From Luteimonas sp. RC10 (GTDB lineage Bacteria; Pseudomonadota; Gammaproteobacteria; Xanthomonadales; Xanthomonadaceae): a stretch of 64,000 bases of DNA. The notes under the pieces were generated by a model that made no database searches, was not told where the DNA came from, and was given only the letters and a program-made list of their open reading frames with translations. The first letter of the stretch is position 1; every line of letters starts with the position of its first letter. The DNA lies in contig NZ_JACHYJ010000001.1 of the NCBI RefSeq assembly GCF_014192745.1, positions 1 to 64,000 of the forward strand, in the 5' to 3' direction. Both the position numbers and the translations under genes were made by a program. This document shows positions 53,190 to 63,539 of the stretch, piece by piece.

Positions 53190-53231
53190 ACGCAGATCGT
53201 CCTGCGCGGCGATGCGAACGACACCCCCTCG

Positions 53232-53275
53232 AACGCAAAAAAGAACGGCTCCCGAAGGAGCCGTTCTCTTGTTCA
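53232..53275. terminator. Bidirectional terminator between HDOD and TonB receptor genes
   Basis: AGAACGGCTCC pairs with GGAGCCGTTCT around CGAA. An A-run before the stem gives the minus strand six T residues, making a textbook intrinsic terminator for the receptor gene, and TCTTGTT follows on the plus strand. Confidence 0.88.
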
Positions 53276-53285
53276 ACAGCTTCGA

Positions 53286-56075
53286 TCAGAAGCGCTGACG
53301 GTACTGGATGTAGGTGAAACGGCCAGGCACGTCGTACTGCGGATCGAACTGGTTGTACGGGGCCAGCAGCGCGAGCGGCGGATCCTTCGCGAACAGGTTG
53401 TTCGCACCCAGCGAGATCGTCGCATTCCACGGCGCATTCCAGCGCACCTGCAGATCGTGGTACGTGGTCGAGGCGAGGTGGTTACGCGGCGCCGAGCCCG
53501 ACGCAATGCGGCGACCCGGATCCGAGCAGTACTCCTCGGCACCCTCGCCCACACTGTAGGCGCAGGCTTCTTCCAGACCGGACATGTAACGCGCGGTCCA
53601 GGTGACGCCGACATCGCCCATCGCCCAATCGAGCGATGCGTTGGAACGAATGCGCCAGTAGGGGTCCTGCTGCAGATACTGGCCCTGCAGACTCTCGGAC
53701 TCGGAGTCCACCGTCGCGCGACGCTCCCAGTTGGACAGGTAGGTGCTGTCCCACGACAGCGCGAACTGGCCGTAGCTGGTCTCCGGGAAACGGTACTTGA
53801 CCGACAGGTCGTAGCCTTCCACCTCGTAGGACGAGAGGTTGAGCAACGGCATATCGATGTTGGTCACCATGTTCGGGGCGCCCGGGTACGTCGGATCGCG
53901 CGTGATCAGACCGCAGTAGATCGACTGCTCGGTCGCGTTACCCGCGTAGCACTTCTCGAGGATGAAGTTCGCCTCGGGACGGGTGATCGCGTTGTCGATC
54001 TTGATCTTCCACCAGTCGAGCGAGACGTTCAGGCCCTGCGCCCAGCTCGGGCTGTAGACGAAGCCCAGGGTCTTGTTCTTCGCTTCCTCGGGCTGCAGGT
54101 CGGCATTCGCCTGCCAGGTGAACGGCTCATCCGTCTGACGCAGTGCGCCGTCGCCGGGCTGCTCGAAGTCCGCCGGGACGCCGGCGGCAGCGCAACGCTC
54201 GCGCACCGTCGGGTTGGAGTTCAGCGGGGAATGCGTCGAGCACGGGTCCGCGTAGGACTCGTAGGAATCCGAGTCGCCCGCGTACAGGTTGTTGATGCTC
54301 GGCGCGCGGAAGCCCTCGGCGTAGTTACCGCGGATCAGCAGGTCGGAGAACGGCTTCCAACGGAAGCCCACCTTGTTGTTGGTGGTATCGCCGAAGTTGC
54401 TGTAGTCCGAGTAACGGCTGGCGACGCTGAAGTCGAGCAGTTCGGCGCCCGGCAGGTCAGCAAGCACCGGAATCGACAGTTCGAGGTAGACCTCGTCCAG
54501 GTCGTAGCCGCCGCGCGTCGGCAGCGTGCCGTTACCGGTGCTCAGGCCAGCGGCGATGAACGCATCGGGGTCGAACTGACCATACTCCTTGCGACGCTCG
54601 TAGCCGGCGGCGAAACCGAGCGTACCGGCCGGCAGCTCCACGATCGAACCGCTGAGGTTGACCGTGATGCCCTTGGATTCGACCATCGTCGAATCGTGCG
54701 CGGTGAACGAGGTGTAGTCGAGCGCGCCCTGGCTGATCGAGCCCAACGGCCCGAGCGGGTTGATCGGCACGCAGCCGGCAATGATGTCGCCACCGGGCGC
54801 GCTCACGCAGACCGGCACACCGTCGCGCAATTCGGACGGACCGTAGGCCTTCTCGAGATTGGCGAGATTGAACAGACCGTAGGTCAGCTCATTGTTGTCG
54901 GTCTTGTCGTAACGGTAGCCGACATCCCAGTCGAACGTCCGCTCACCGACTTCGAAGAAGCCTTCCAGACCGCCGTAGAAATGGAAGGTCTTGACGTTTT
55001 GGTTGAACGAACGACCACCGGTTTCGCCAAAGCGACGGTTGACCGAGATCAGGTCGCGATCGTACGGGTTGTACAGGCTGTCGGCGTCGAGAACCATGCC
55101 GGTCACCGGCATAGCGGCCAGCAACTGCTCGGACACACGCTCGTTGTAGAGCATTTCCGTGCGCACCGACACATTATCGGTCAGCGAGTAAGTGCCCTGA
55201 GCGAAGATCGACTTGCGTTCCGACGGGGTCAACAGGAAGTTGTCCGGCGCGGAGTTGTAGCCGTGGGTGACGCCGTCGTAGGGGACGCGCTCACCATTGA
55301 CGATGACATAACGATCCTTGCTGCTGATGGCAGGATCGACGAACGAGCCCGGATAGCCGGTGCCGCTCTGCCCACCGAAGTGCGGCGGACCGCCGGCCGA
55401 GATCGGGCGGTCGCCCGCCATGATCGAATCTTCCTTGACGTACGAGGCGCCGATCACCAGCGAGCCGCGATCGCTCGAGGTGCCGATGGTCGCGTCCCAG
55501 GCCTCGCGGGCACCGTCGCCCTGGCCGAACTGGCCGTAGTACGCGCTCGCCTCGACACCTTCGAAATCGGTGCGGGTGATGATGTTGACGACGCCGGCGA
55601 TGGCGTCGGAACCGTAGATCGTCGAGGCGCCATCCTTCAGGACGTCGATGCGCTCGATGATCGCCGACGGAATCGTGTTCAGGTCGACGCTACCACCCAG
55701 ACCCGAGGTCCAGCGGCGGCCGTTGACCAGCACCAGGGTGCGTGCTTCACCCAGGTTGCGCAGGCTGACACCGGCCGAACCGTCGCCGCCGTTGTTGAAG
55801 GTACGGTTGAGCGCGGCGCCGTTGGCGGACACGCGCTGCAGAACGTCGGCGACCGAGGTCCAGCCCTGCTTCTCGATTTCGGCACGCGTCATCGTAAGAA
55901 CAGGCTGGGAGGTCTCGATATCCGCCTGCTTGATACGCGAACCGGTGACCTGGATACGGTCGAGTTCGGTGGTGCCCTGCGTCTGGTCCTGCGCGCTGGC
56001 AGCGACGGGCGCGAGCGCGAACACGATCGCGGCGGGCAGCAGGCCCTTGCGGATCGTGGGGGTGCAAAGGTTCAT
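53286..56075 (-). CDS. TonB-dependent outer-membrane receptor
   Basis: 929 residues. It takes up a large or scarce ligand across the outer membrane with energy from TonB-ExbBD. It has a signal peptide (AAIVFALAPVAASAQ), a TonB-box-like region (DRIQVTGSRIKQADIE), and a plug domain with LVLVNGRRW, IPSAIIERIDVLKDGASTIYG and SDAIAGVVNIITR. A 22-strand-type barrel follows, ending TYIQYRQRF with terminal Phe. The ligand is unknown; Xanthomonadaceae have many receptors of this shape for oligosaccharides, peptides or metals. The start is the ATG at 56075 with GGAGAGAG upstream. An AraC regulator lies 167 bp upstream on the same strand. Confidence 0.93.
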   Translation of the reverse strand: MNLCTPTIRKGLLPAAIVFALAPVAASAQDQTQGTTELDRIQVTGSRIKQADIETSQPVLTMTRAEIEKQGWTSVADVLQRVSANGAALNRTFNNGGDGSAGVSLRNLGEARTLVLVNGRRWTSGLGGSVDLNTIPSAIIERIDVLKDGASTIYGSDAIAGVVNIITRTDFEGVEASAYYGQFGQGDGAREAWDATIGTSSDRGSLVIGASYVKEDSIMAGDRPISAGGPPHFGGQSGTGYPGSFVDPAISSKDRYVIVNGERVPYDGVTHGYNSAPDNFLLTPSERKSIFAQGTYSLTDNVSVRTEMLYNERVSEQLLAAMPVTGMVLDADSLYNPYDRDLISVNRRFGETGGRSFNQNVKTFHFYGGLEGFFEVGERTFDWDVGYRYDKTDNNELTYGLFNLANLEKAYGPSELRDGVPVCVSAPGGDIIAGCVPINPLGPLGSISQGALDYTSFTAHDSTMVESKGITVNLSGSIVELPAGTLGFAAGYERRKEYGQFDPDAFIAAGLSTGNGTLPTRGGYDLDEVYLELSIPVLADLPGAELLDFSVASRYSDYSNFGDTTNNKVGFRWKPFSDLLIRGNYAEGFRAPSINNLYAGDSDSYESYADPCSTHSPLNSNPTVRERCAAAGVPADFEQPGDGALRQTDEPFTWQANADLQPEEAKNKTLGFVYSPSWAQGLNVSLDWWKIKIDNAITRPEANFILEKCYAGNATEQSIYCGLITRDPTYPGAPNMVTNIDMPLLNLSSYEVEGYDLSVKYRFPETSYGQFALSWDSTYLSNWERRATVDSESESLQGQYLQQDPYWRIRSNASLDWAMGDVGVTWTARYMSGLEEACAYSVGEGAEEYCSDPGRRIASGSAPRNHLASTTYHDLQVRWNAPWNATISLGANNLFAKDPPLALLAPYNQFDPQYDVPGRFTYIQYRQRF

Positions 56076-56242
56076 CAAATTCTCTCTCCAGAGTGGTTGC
56101 GTTACTGACGCGTTAAGACGCCCATCGCACGTTACGTCTGCACGCCGGGCTCACGCCTTGCGGCGCGGGCCCTCTCGCTTTGCCGAATCTGGCTTATTCG
56201 ATGAATGCGCCGTCATCATGCGACGGCTGTCACAGCGGTATG

Positions 56243-57118
56243 TCAGAGGCTCGCGTACACCTCTTCGGTCGCCCTGCCGGTCCCGATGTTGCGCGTCCCG
56301 GCGGCCCGGTACCGGCTTGCGGACGTGCCGTGATGCGCCTTGAACGCGCGGGCGAAGCTGCAGCAGTTGTCGAAGCCCGTCGCGGCTGCGACCTCCCCGA
56401 CCATCATCGATGTCGTGCGCAGCAGCAGGCCGGCCCGCTCGAGCCGCAGGCGTACCGACAGTGCCTGCGGGCTTTCGTCGTACAGCGCATGGAACGCTTT
56501 GGAGAAGTACCAGCTCGAGAAGCTGGTCAGATCCGCCAATTCGCTGATACGCACCACGCGGTCGCTATGCCCTTCCAGATAGAGCCGGGCGCGCTGCATG
56601 CGGCCGAAGACCTGGCGTTTGCGATTGCGCGAACGTCCCGGACAACGCCGCGCGCGCGCGGCCAGATCGCGTTGCACGATGGCCAGTTGCAACAACAGCG
56701 GCCGCACGCTCAGCCGATCGCCGCCGCCGCGCTGCGCTTCGCGCCACAGACGGAACAGCCCACGCACCTCGCGTGACGACACCCGCCCGCGTCCGGCGTA
56801 CAGGCCGCCATCATCGAGCGCCTGCAATTCAGCCAGCGCGCGCGCGTCGAGTGCCAAGCCGATGCAGATCCCCTGCGGTCCGGTCTGGATCAGCGGCGCG
56901 GATTCCTTCTCGAACGCCATCCAGTCGCCGCAGCGCATGCGAAAGCGGCCCTCGCGCGACTCGATCCACCCCTCTCCGCGGACCTGTACCCAGATGCTGA
57001 ATGCGGGCGCAGTCACCTGCACCACCCCCAGCCGCGACGCACCGACGCACTGGGCCGGCACTGAAAGTTGGTCGAACTGCAGCAGATGGCCGCGCTGCGA
57101 CCACAGGACAGAAGACAT
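56243..57118 (-). CDS. AraC-family transcriptional regulator
   Basis: 291 residues. The N-terminal domain is cupin-like and binds an effector in the family (APAFSIWVQVRGEGWIESR). The C-terminal pair of helix-turn-helices shows RISELADLTSFSSWYFSKAF and GEVAAATGFDNCCSFARAFK, typical of AraC. Codon use is like its neighbours. It is upstream of and co-directional with the TonB receptor, so it may regulate it; the effector is unknown. The start is the ATG at 57118. Confidence 0.9.
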   Translation of the reverse strand: MSSVLWSQRGHLLQFDQLSVPAQCVGASRLGVVQVTAPAFSIWVQVRGEGWIESREGRFRMRCGDWMAFEKESAPLIQTGPQGICIGLALDARALAELQALDDGGLYAGRGRVSSREVRGLFRLWREAQRGGGDRLSVRPLLLQLAIVQRDLAARARRCPGRSRNRKRQVFGRMQRARLYLEGHSDRVVRISELADLTSFSSWYFSKAFHALYDESPQALSVRLRLERAGLLLRTTSMMVGEVAAATGFDNCCSFARAFKAHHGTSASRYRAAGTRNIGTGRATEEVYASL

Positions 57119-57228
57119 GCAGGTGCACCAGACATGGAAAGGGCCGCCTTTTTGCCACCTGCCCTCCCGACTTGCCCGATAGCGCGACTAATCTTTGCCG
57201 AATTCGCCCCGTTTTTTTTCCGAAAGCA

Positions 57229-59556
57229 TTACGACGCTTTTCTTCTCAACGAAATCAACAGCTTGGCAAGCAGGCTCCGCTCCTCGTTCGCTGCAACGGG
57301 CATCGTCATGACCCCGATATCGGTGCCGTCGTCGACTGCGATCGACACCAGCCAGTCGTGACCGTGGCTGCTGAATCCATTGACCGTGCTGCGATTGGAC
57401 GCATCGAGGCAACGCTGATCCTGGCGTTCCAATCCGTCATTGCCGATCGCAAACCGGGTCATTCGGCTACGGCACCCGCTGTCGCTGTCGAGATAGGACA
57501 CGTGCCCGTCGGAGGTCAGCGCCCAACTGCGGTAGCGCCAACGCGAAGGAATGTCTGCACTGAGCCGCTGCGGCTGCGTCAGATTGGCCGTCGCGCTCCA
57601 GATCCCGTTGCCGTCGAGACGGGTGTAGAGCACCCGACTTCGCTGCGGATCGAATTGGACGTGCGAGACACCATCCAACCGCCCGCGCACTCGCCAGTCA
57701 CGGTCGTAGGCCACCAGGGCCGTCCGCCCTTCACGCTCCTCCTCGATCACGAGCAACGCCCCGCCCTCACCGTAGGCCGCCTGCAGGGGATGGGCCGCCG
57801 GCACCGGAAGCGCTGTTACGGCGCCCGATGCCGGCTCGATCTCGACGATTCGAGGGCGCCCATGCGCATCCAGCGCCGAGACCAGCACACGGCGGCTGTC
57901 GGCGGACCACACCGGCGGCTGCCGCGTGTCGGGACGCACGCCAGAGATCGGTCGCAGCGAATCGGGGCGCTCCAGATCGGCCCACCACAACTCGGAACTG
58001 CCCGAGCGGTCGGAAGTGAAGAGCACCTGCCGGCCATCCGGCGCCAAGACCGGCTGCGTGTCACGTCCCGACGATGCGAACAGGCGTTCGCGATGGCCGG
58101 AGACGGCATCGATCCGGTTGAGACCGAACTGCGGCTGCCGATGTACGAACGCGATCATGTCCGCATTGCGCGCGATCGCCGGCATCTGCGCGTCCTCGAT
58201 GCCCAGATCCGAGGTCGTGCCGGTGTCCAGGTCCAACCGATGCAGGCGCGTCTCGCTGTCGATCCTGCGGCCGTACACCAGCGACCGGCCATCGCGCGCC
58301 CAACTCAGACCGCGTAACTCCGCGCCCAGTTGGGTCAACTGCTCGGCCTCCCCGCCATCGACGGGGATCCGCCACAGATCGCCAAGTTGTGGGTTGCGCA
58401 CGAAGGCGATCCAACGCCCGTCGGGCGAGACCTTCGGCAGGTAATCGATATCGCCGGGCGCGGCCGGATAGCGAATCGCGCGCCAGCGCCCCGTCGCCAG
58501 ATCGAGCACGCGCACGCCCGCACCGTCCGGGCTGCCGGTCATGGTGCCGAACAGCAGCCCGCTACCGTCGGGCAGCCAATCGAAGCTCAGCAACTCGCTG
58601 CCATCGCAACGCGTGATTTCGCGCGCCTGGCCCGCAACCGGAACGGCGGCCAGCATGATGCGGCAGCCACCTGTGTCATCCCACCGCGCGAACGCGATAC
58701 GTTCGCCGTCGGGTGACCAGACCGGCAGATCGTCGCGCTCGCCGGCCGCCGGCACCGAGAGCGCCTGCGGCGCACTGCCGGTCGTCGCCTGGATGAGGAT
58801 CGACGGGCCGGGCAATGGGGTCCCGTCGTGCAACGTGCGGGCCGAGTATGCGACCTGGCTGGCGTCGGGCGACAGGCTGGGGGACAGTTCGAACCCGGCG
58901 GCCGAGGTCACGAGCCGATAGGGCTTTCCCTGGGCCGCCGCGGCAGCGTCGTCGGGCACAGGCCCCGAACCTGCGATCTGCGGCGCCAGCAGCATCAGGC
59001 TGACCAGGACGATCGCGACCAGCGCGAGCACCGCGCCCGCCCACCAGGCCGCATGCCCGGACGTCGACGCCGAACCGGGCACTGCCGCAACCTCTGCCAT
59101 CGATGGAAACGGGGCCGAAGAAGACGCAGGTGCCGGATGTACCGCCGGCGATGCATCGCTCGATATCGGCGATGTCGAAGCCGCGTGCTCCAGCGTCGAC
59201 ACCGGCACCGTGAGCCGATAACCGCTCTTGGCGATGGTCTCGATGTAGCGCCGCCCCTCGGCCGCGCCGACATCACCGTGACCGAAGGCCTTGCGCAACT
59301 GGGTGATCGCCTGTGTCAGCACGTCGTCGGTCGGCATTGTGTCCGGCCAGGCTTCAGCCAGCAGATCGTTGCGCGAGAACACCGCGCCAGGACTGCGAGC
59401 AAGCACACGCAGCACCGCCACCGCTTTCGGTGTCACACGGACGCTGCGCCGCGCGCCCGGCATCTCGATCTCGCGGGTGGCGAAATCCACCACACCCGCG
59501 CCAACGCGAAGACGTTGCGGTGAAGCGACCTCCTCCACGTGGCGTGACACGGTCAT
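57229..59556 (-). CDS. CadC-like membrane regulator with periplasmic beta-propeller
   Basis: 775 residues. An OmpR/CadC-type winged helix lies at about 20-120 (KAVAVLRVLARSPGAVFSRN, then TQAITQLRKAFGHGD and YIETIAKSGYRLTVPV), then a Pro/Ser-rich linker, one membrane segment at about 170-191 (AAWWAGAVLALVAIVLVSLM) and a large periplasmic part of TolB-like propeller blades (SPDGERIAFARWD, SPDGRWIAFVRNP, LAPDGRQVLFTSDRS). The layout is a one-component sensor that reads the periplasm and binds DNA in the cytoplasm. The ATG at 59556 is chosen; a TTG 27 bp upstream also fits the frame. Targets and signal unknown. Confidence 0.87.
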   Translation of the reverse strand: MTVSRHVEEVASPQRLRVGAGVVDFATREIEMPGARRSVRVTPKAVAVLRVLARSPGAVFSRNDLLAEAWPDTMPTDDVLTQAITQLRKAFGHGDVGAAEGRRYIETIAKSGYRLTVPVSTLEHAASTSPISSDASPAVHPAPASSSAPFPSMAEVAAVPGSASTSGHAAWWAGAVLALVAIVLVSLMLLAPQIAGSGPVPDDAAAAAQGKPYRLVTSAAGFELSPSLSPDASQVAYSARTLHDGTPLPGPSILIQATTGSAPQALSVPAAGERDDLPVWSPDGERIAFARWDDTGGCRIMLAAVPVAGQAREITRCDGSELLSFDWLPDGSGLLFGTMTGSPDGAGVRVLDLATGRWRAIRYPAAPGDIDYLPKVSPDGRWIAFVRNPQLGDLWRIPVDGGEAEQLTQLGAELRGLSWARDGRSLVYGRRIDSETRLHRLDLDTGTTSDLGIEDAQMPAIARNADMIAFVHRQPQFGLNRIDAVSGHRERLFASSGRDTQPVLAPDGRQVLFTSDRSGSSELWWADLERPDSLRPISGVRPDTRQPPVWSADSRRVLVSALDAHGRPRIVEIEPASGAVTALPVPAAHPLQAAYGEGGALLVIEEEREGRTALVAYDRDWRVRGRLDGVSHVQFDPQRSRVLYTRLDGNGIWSATANLTQPQRLSADIPSRWRYRSWALTSDGHVSYLDSDSGCRSRMTRFAIGNDGLERQDQRCLDASNRSTVNGFSSHGHDWLVSIAVDDGTDIGVMTMPVAANEERSLLAKLLISLRRKAS

Positions 59557-59755
59557 GCTGCGATCCAAACTGCGGGGCGCCAAGCCTAGTCAACGACAGC
59601 TGAACACAGCACGATCCGGCGCCAGATCCGGCAAAGCGGATGGGCGCAACACGACAGTGCCACCAGTGGCGTCCTCGGATGCAATCCGTGCCGTCACCTA
59701 CGCTCCCCGGTTCCTTTCTAGGGGCCGCATCAAGGCGATCCAGCGCAAACCCACT

Positions 59756-60236
59756 ATGGTCCGCGCCGAGATGGCGGGTGGCAACCTCGCCCTGGCGATG
59801 CTGTTGCGCGAACGCGATGAGGGCCTGCCGATGCCCGGCGGCCTGGTGCTGCTGTCACCGGAAATCGACCTGAGCGAGTCCGGCGACAGCGTCCACACCA
59901 ACCGCGATGTCGATGTGATGCTTCTCGTCCCGTTGATGCCGATCGCCCCCCTCTATGCAGGAGGCGCGGACCTCGGTCACCCCTATCTGTCCCCCCTTGT
60001 TCGGCCAGTTCGACGACCTGCCACCCACTTTCCTGCAAACGGGAACCCGCGACCTGTTCCTCTCCAACGCGGCGCGCCTGCATCGTGGGTTGGTCCAAGC
60101 CCAGGGTCCCGGTCGAGTGCCATCTCGGGGAGGGCATGCCCCACGGCGGTTTCGTGGGCGGGACGCCGGAGGATGACGACCTGGCGCAGGCGATCCGCGT
60201 CCTCATCGAGGCCCGCTGGCAACAGCCCCCTGACCC
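59756..60236 (+). pseudogene. Decayed alpha/beta-hydrolase (HSL-like) gene
   Basis: Three reading frames together give one hydrolase C-terminal half. Frame one runs MAGGNLALAMLLRERDEG to about 59998 (GHPYLSPL). The second frame continues FGQFDDLPPTFLQTGTRDLF to about 60100. The third gives VECHLGEGMPHGGFVGG, then DDDLAQAIRVLIEARW. At least two frameshifts are needed. The nucleophile elbow reads AEMAGG instead of GxSAGG, so the serine is also lost, and the N-terminal HGGG part is missing or unrecognisable. It is clearly non-functional. No IS element is seen beside it. Confidence 0.85.
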
Positions 60237-60266
60237 CGGACGGCCGCGACTGGAACACAAACGAAA

Positions 60267-60287
60267 AAGCGGGCCATCGGCCCGCTT
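60267..60287 (-). terminator. Intrinsic terminator of the DUF4136 gene
   Basis: AAGCGGGCC pairs with GGCCCGCTT around ATC, 24 bp past the stop; on the minus strand it is followed by a T-run (TTTTTCGT). Confidence 0.85.
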
Positions 60288-60310
60288 CGTTCGTGTCCCG
60301 CGTCGGTCGA

Positions 60311-60907
60311 TTACAGCGCTTGGCTGCGCACGCCGGCCTGGTGCGGATAATTGGCGAAGATCTCGGCGATCGTCGAATAGATCCGCTGCTCGCGCTGTTC
60401 GGGCTTGAGGTTGGCGACGCGTCCGACCGCGATGCCTTCCCACACCAGGCGTTTCTGCCGGGCGTCCACCAAATCCACGTTCATCGTGCCCTCGGTGTAG
60501 CGGTAGACGCTGGTGCGCTCGTTCCAGTACGGCACCGCGAAGTAACCACGGTGACGGTAGCTGTAGTAGTAGGCGTAGTCGACCGTCGGATAGCTGCTGA
60601 CGTCCGTCCGACGCTCCATGTAGGCGTTGATATTCACCCACAGATCCGGGTCGGTCTCGGTGTAGCGATAGCCGCGGCGTTCCATCTCCGCGCGCACGGC
60701 CGCCTTGGTCACTTCGCTGGTCTGGGTCTCGTAGCCCTCCTTCTCGATCGCCAGCGGCGTGTAGAACGACCAGGTGCGGTAGGCCGAGAAATCCGCCCGC
60801 GGGTCGGCCTCGGTGGTGATGCGCGGTCCGGTCGCGCAACCGGCGAGCAAGGCAAGGCCGCACAGGGCCACCAGCCAGGCGGCCACGCGGGACGTCGAGG
60901 TCTTCAT
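60311..60907 (-). CDS. DUF4136 outer-membrane lipoprotein
   Basis: 198 residues. The lipobox LLAGC near residue 24 marks a lipoprotein, probably in the outer membrane since Ala follows the cysteine. The mature part has the DUF4136 pattern: ADFSAYRTWSFYTPLA, VRAEMERRGYRYTETDPDLW, VNINAYMERRTDVSS, and GTMNVDLVDARQKRLVWEG. The function of the family is unknown. The start is the ATG at 60907 with GGAG 8 nt upstream. It stands alone between the decayed hydrolase and thiC. Confidence 0.88.
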   Translation of the reverse strand: MKTSTSRVAAWLVALCGLALLAGCATGPRITTEADPRADFSAYRTWSFYTPLAIEKEGYETQTSEVTKAAVRAEMERRGYRYTETDPDLWVNINAYMERRTDVSSYPTVDYAYYYSYRHRGYFAVPYWNERTSVYRYTEGTMNVDLVDARQKRLVWEGIAVGRVANLKPEQREQRIYSTIAEIFANYPHQAGVRSQAL

Positions 60908-61032
60908 CTTGGGGTCTCCCTGTTGACGGGTGGATCGTGACGCGCTGCCACGATACCGATCCTGAACATACACCGCGCGCCGTCGAGCGGATGCGACGGC
61001 CGGGGGCCGTGCCTTGCGGCCGTCGGCCGCCA

Positions 61033-62955
<1,923 letters not shown>

Positions 62956-63052
62956 TTAGCGAGGGATTCGCAAGGCGGGACGAAGCGGCGGCGCGCCCGG
63001 ACCGCGTGCCGCCGGCGCGCCTGCGCGCGCTGTCGGTCCGGGGGCCGGCTGC

Positions 63053-63131
63053 GAAGCTTCCCTACGCCGGTATCAACCGGATCAGGTTCGAAGGGACTGT
63101 CTCAACCGACTGGTGTCGGTACCCCCGCTTC
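63053..63131 (-). promoter_or_regulatory. TPP riboswitch (THI element) upstream of thiC
   Basis: Read on the minus strand, the conserved core is present: GCGGGGGTACC, then GACAGTCCCTTCGAACCTGA, then TCCGGTTGATACCGGCGTAG and GGAAGC. Its closing helix and the thi-box match the TPP aptamer. It controls the gene just downstream (thiC). The aptamer lies about 145 bp from the start codon, leaving room for an expression platform. Confidence 0.94.
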
Positions 63132-63261
63132 AGGGCCGATTAGACCATGCGGCGCGCGGACGCCCAAGTCCTGGCCGAAGCGCCCCGGCTCCCGGCACGG
63201 GCGGGCGCAGGCCGGCCTGGCGCCGCGCCATCCCGCAGGGCTGACCTGCACAAAAAACCGG

Positions 63262-63297
63262 TTGACAACGCGCGCGATCGCGTGGTGTGCTGCGGGC
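63262..63297 (+). promoter_or_regulatory. Candidate thr operon promoter
   Basis: A perfect -35 box TTGACA lies at 63262-63267. A good -10 is not seen at 17 bp, where TGGTGTGC stands. If this -35 is used, transcription would start at or within a few bases of the leader-peptide ATG, making the leader mRNA almost leaderless. Confidence 0.35.
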
Positions 63298-63450
63298 ATG
63301 ATGCATCGCACCAACACCGCCCACCTGCCGACGACCGCCATCCGCGCGGCCGCAGGCCCGTGCGCGGCAGCAGCGACCATCACGACGATCGTCGGCATTA
63401 CCGGCACCGGTACCACCGGGACCGGGATGTGGACGCGCGCCGCCAGTTGA
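63298..63450 (+). CDS. thrL: Threonine operon leader peptide
   Basis: 50 codons from ATG 63298 (or 49 from the adjacent ATG 63301), ending at TGA 63448-63450. The C-terminal half is crowded with regulatory residues: ATITTIVGITGTGTTGTG has eight Thr and three Ile in 18 residues. This is the signature of a ribosome-stalling leader for an operon that makes threonine and, through it, isoleucine. thrA follows 89 bp later. It is much longer than the 21-residue E. coli ThrL but of the same logic. Control by charged tRNA-Thr and tRNA-Ile is inferred. Confidence 0.85.
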   Translation: MMHRTNTAHLPTTAIRAAAGPCAAAATITTIVGITGTGTTGTGMWTRAAS

Positions 63451-63461
63451 CCTGACCGCCC

Positions 63462-63526
63462 GCTCCGCATCCCCTCCCGGGATGCGGACGCCACGTCCCG
63501 CCCGACCGTGATGCGGAGCCCCTTTT
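63462..63526 (+). terminator. thr operon attenuator with competing hairpins
   Basis: GCTCCGCATC (63462-63471) can pair either with GATGCGGA (63481-63488; extended by CCC/GGG to a 10-bp stem from 63464) or with GATGCGGAGC (63510-63519). The second pairing is followed at once by CCCCTTTT and forms the terminator; the first would preclude it. The elements lie just after the leader peptide stop, as expected for ribosome-controlled attenuation. Confidence 0.7.
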
Positions 63527-63539
63527 CCAGGAGCTCTCC

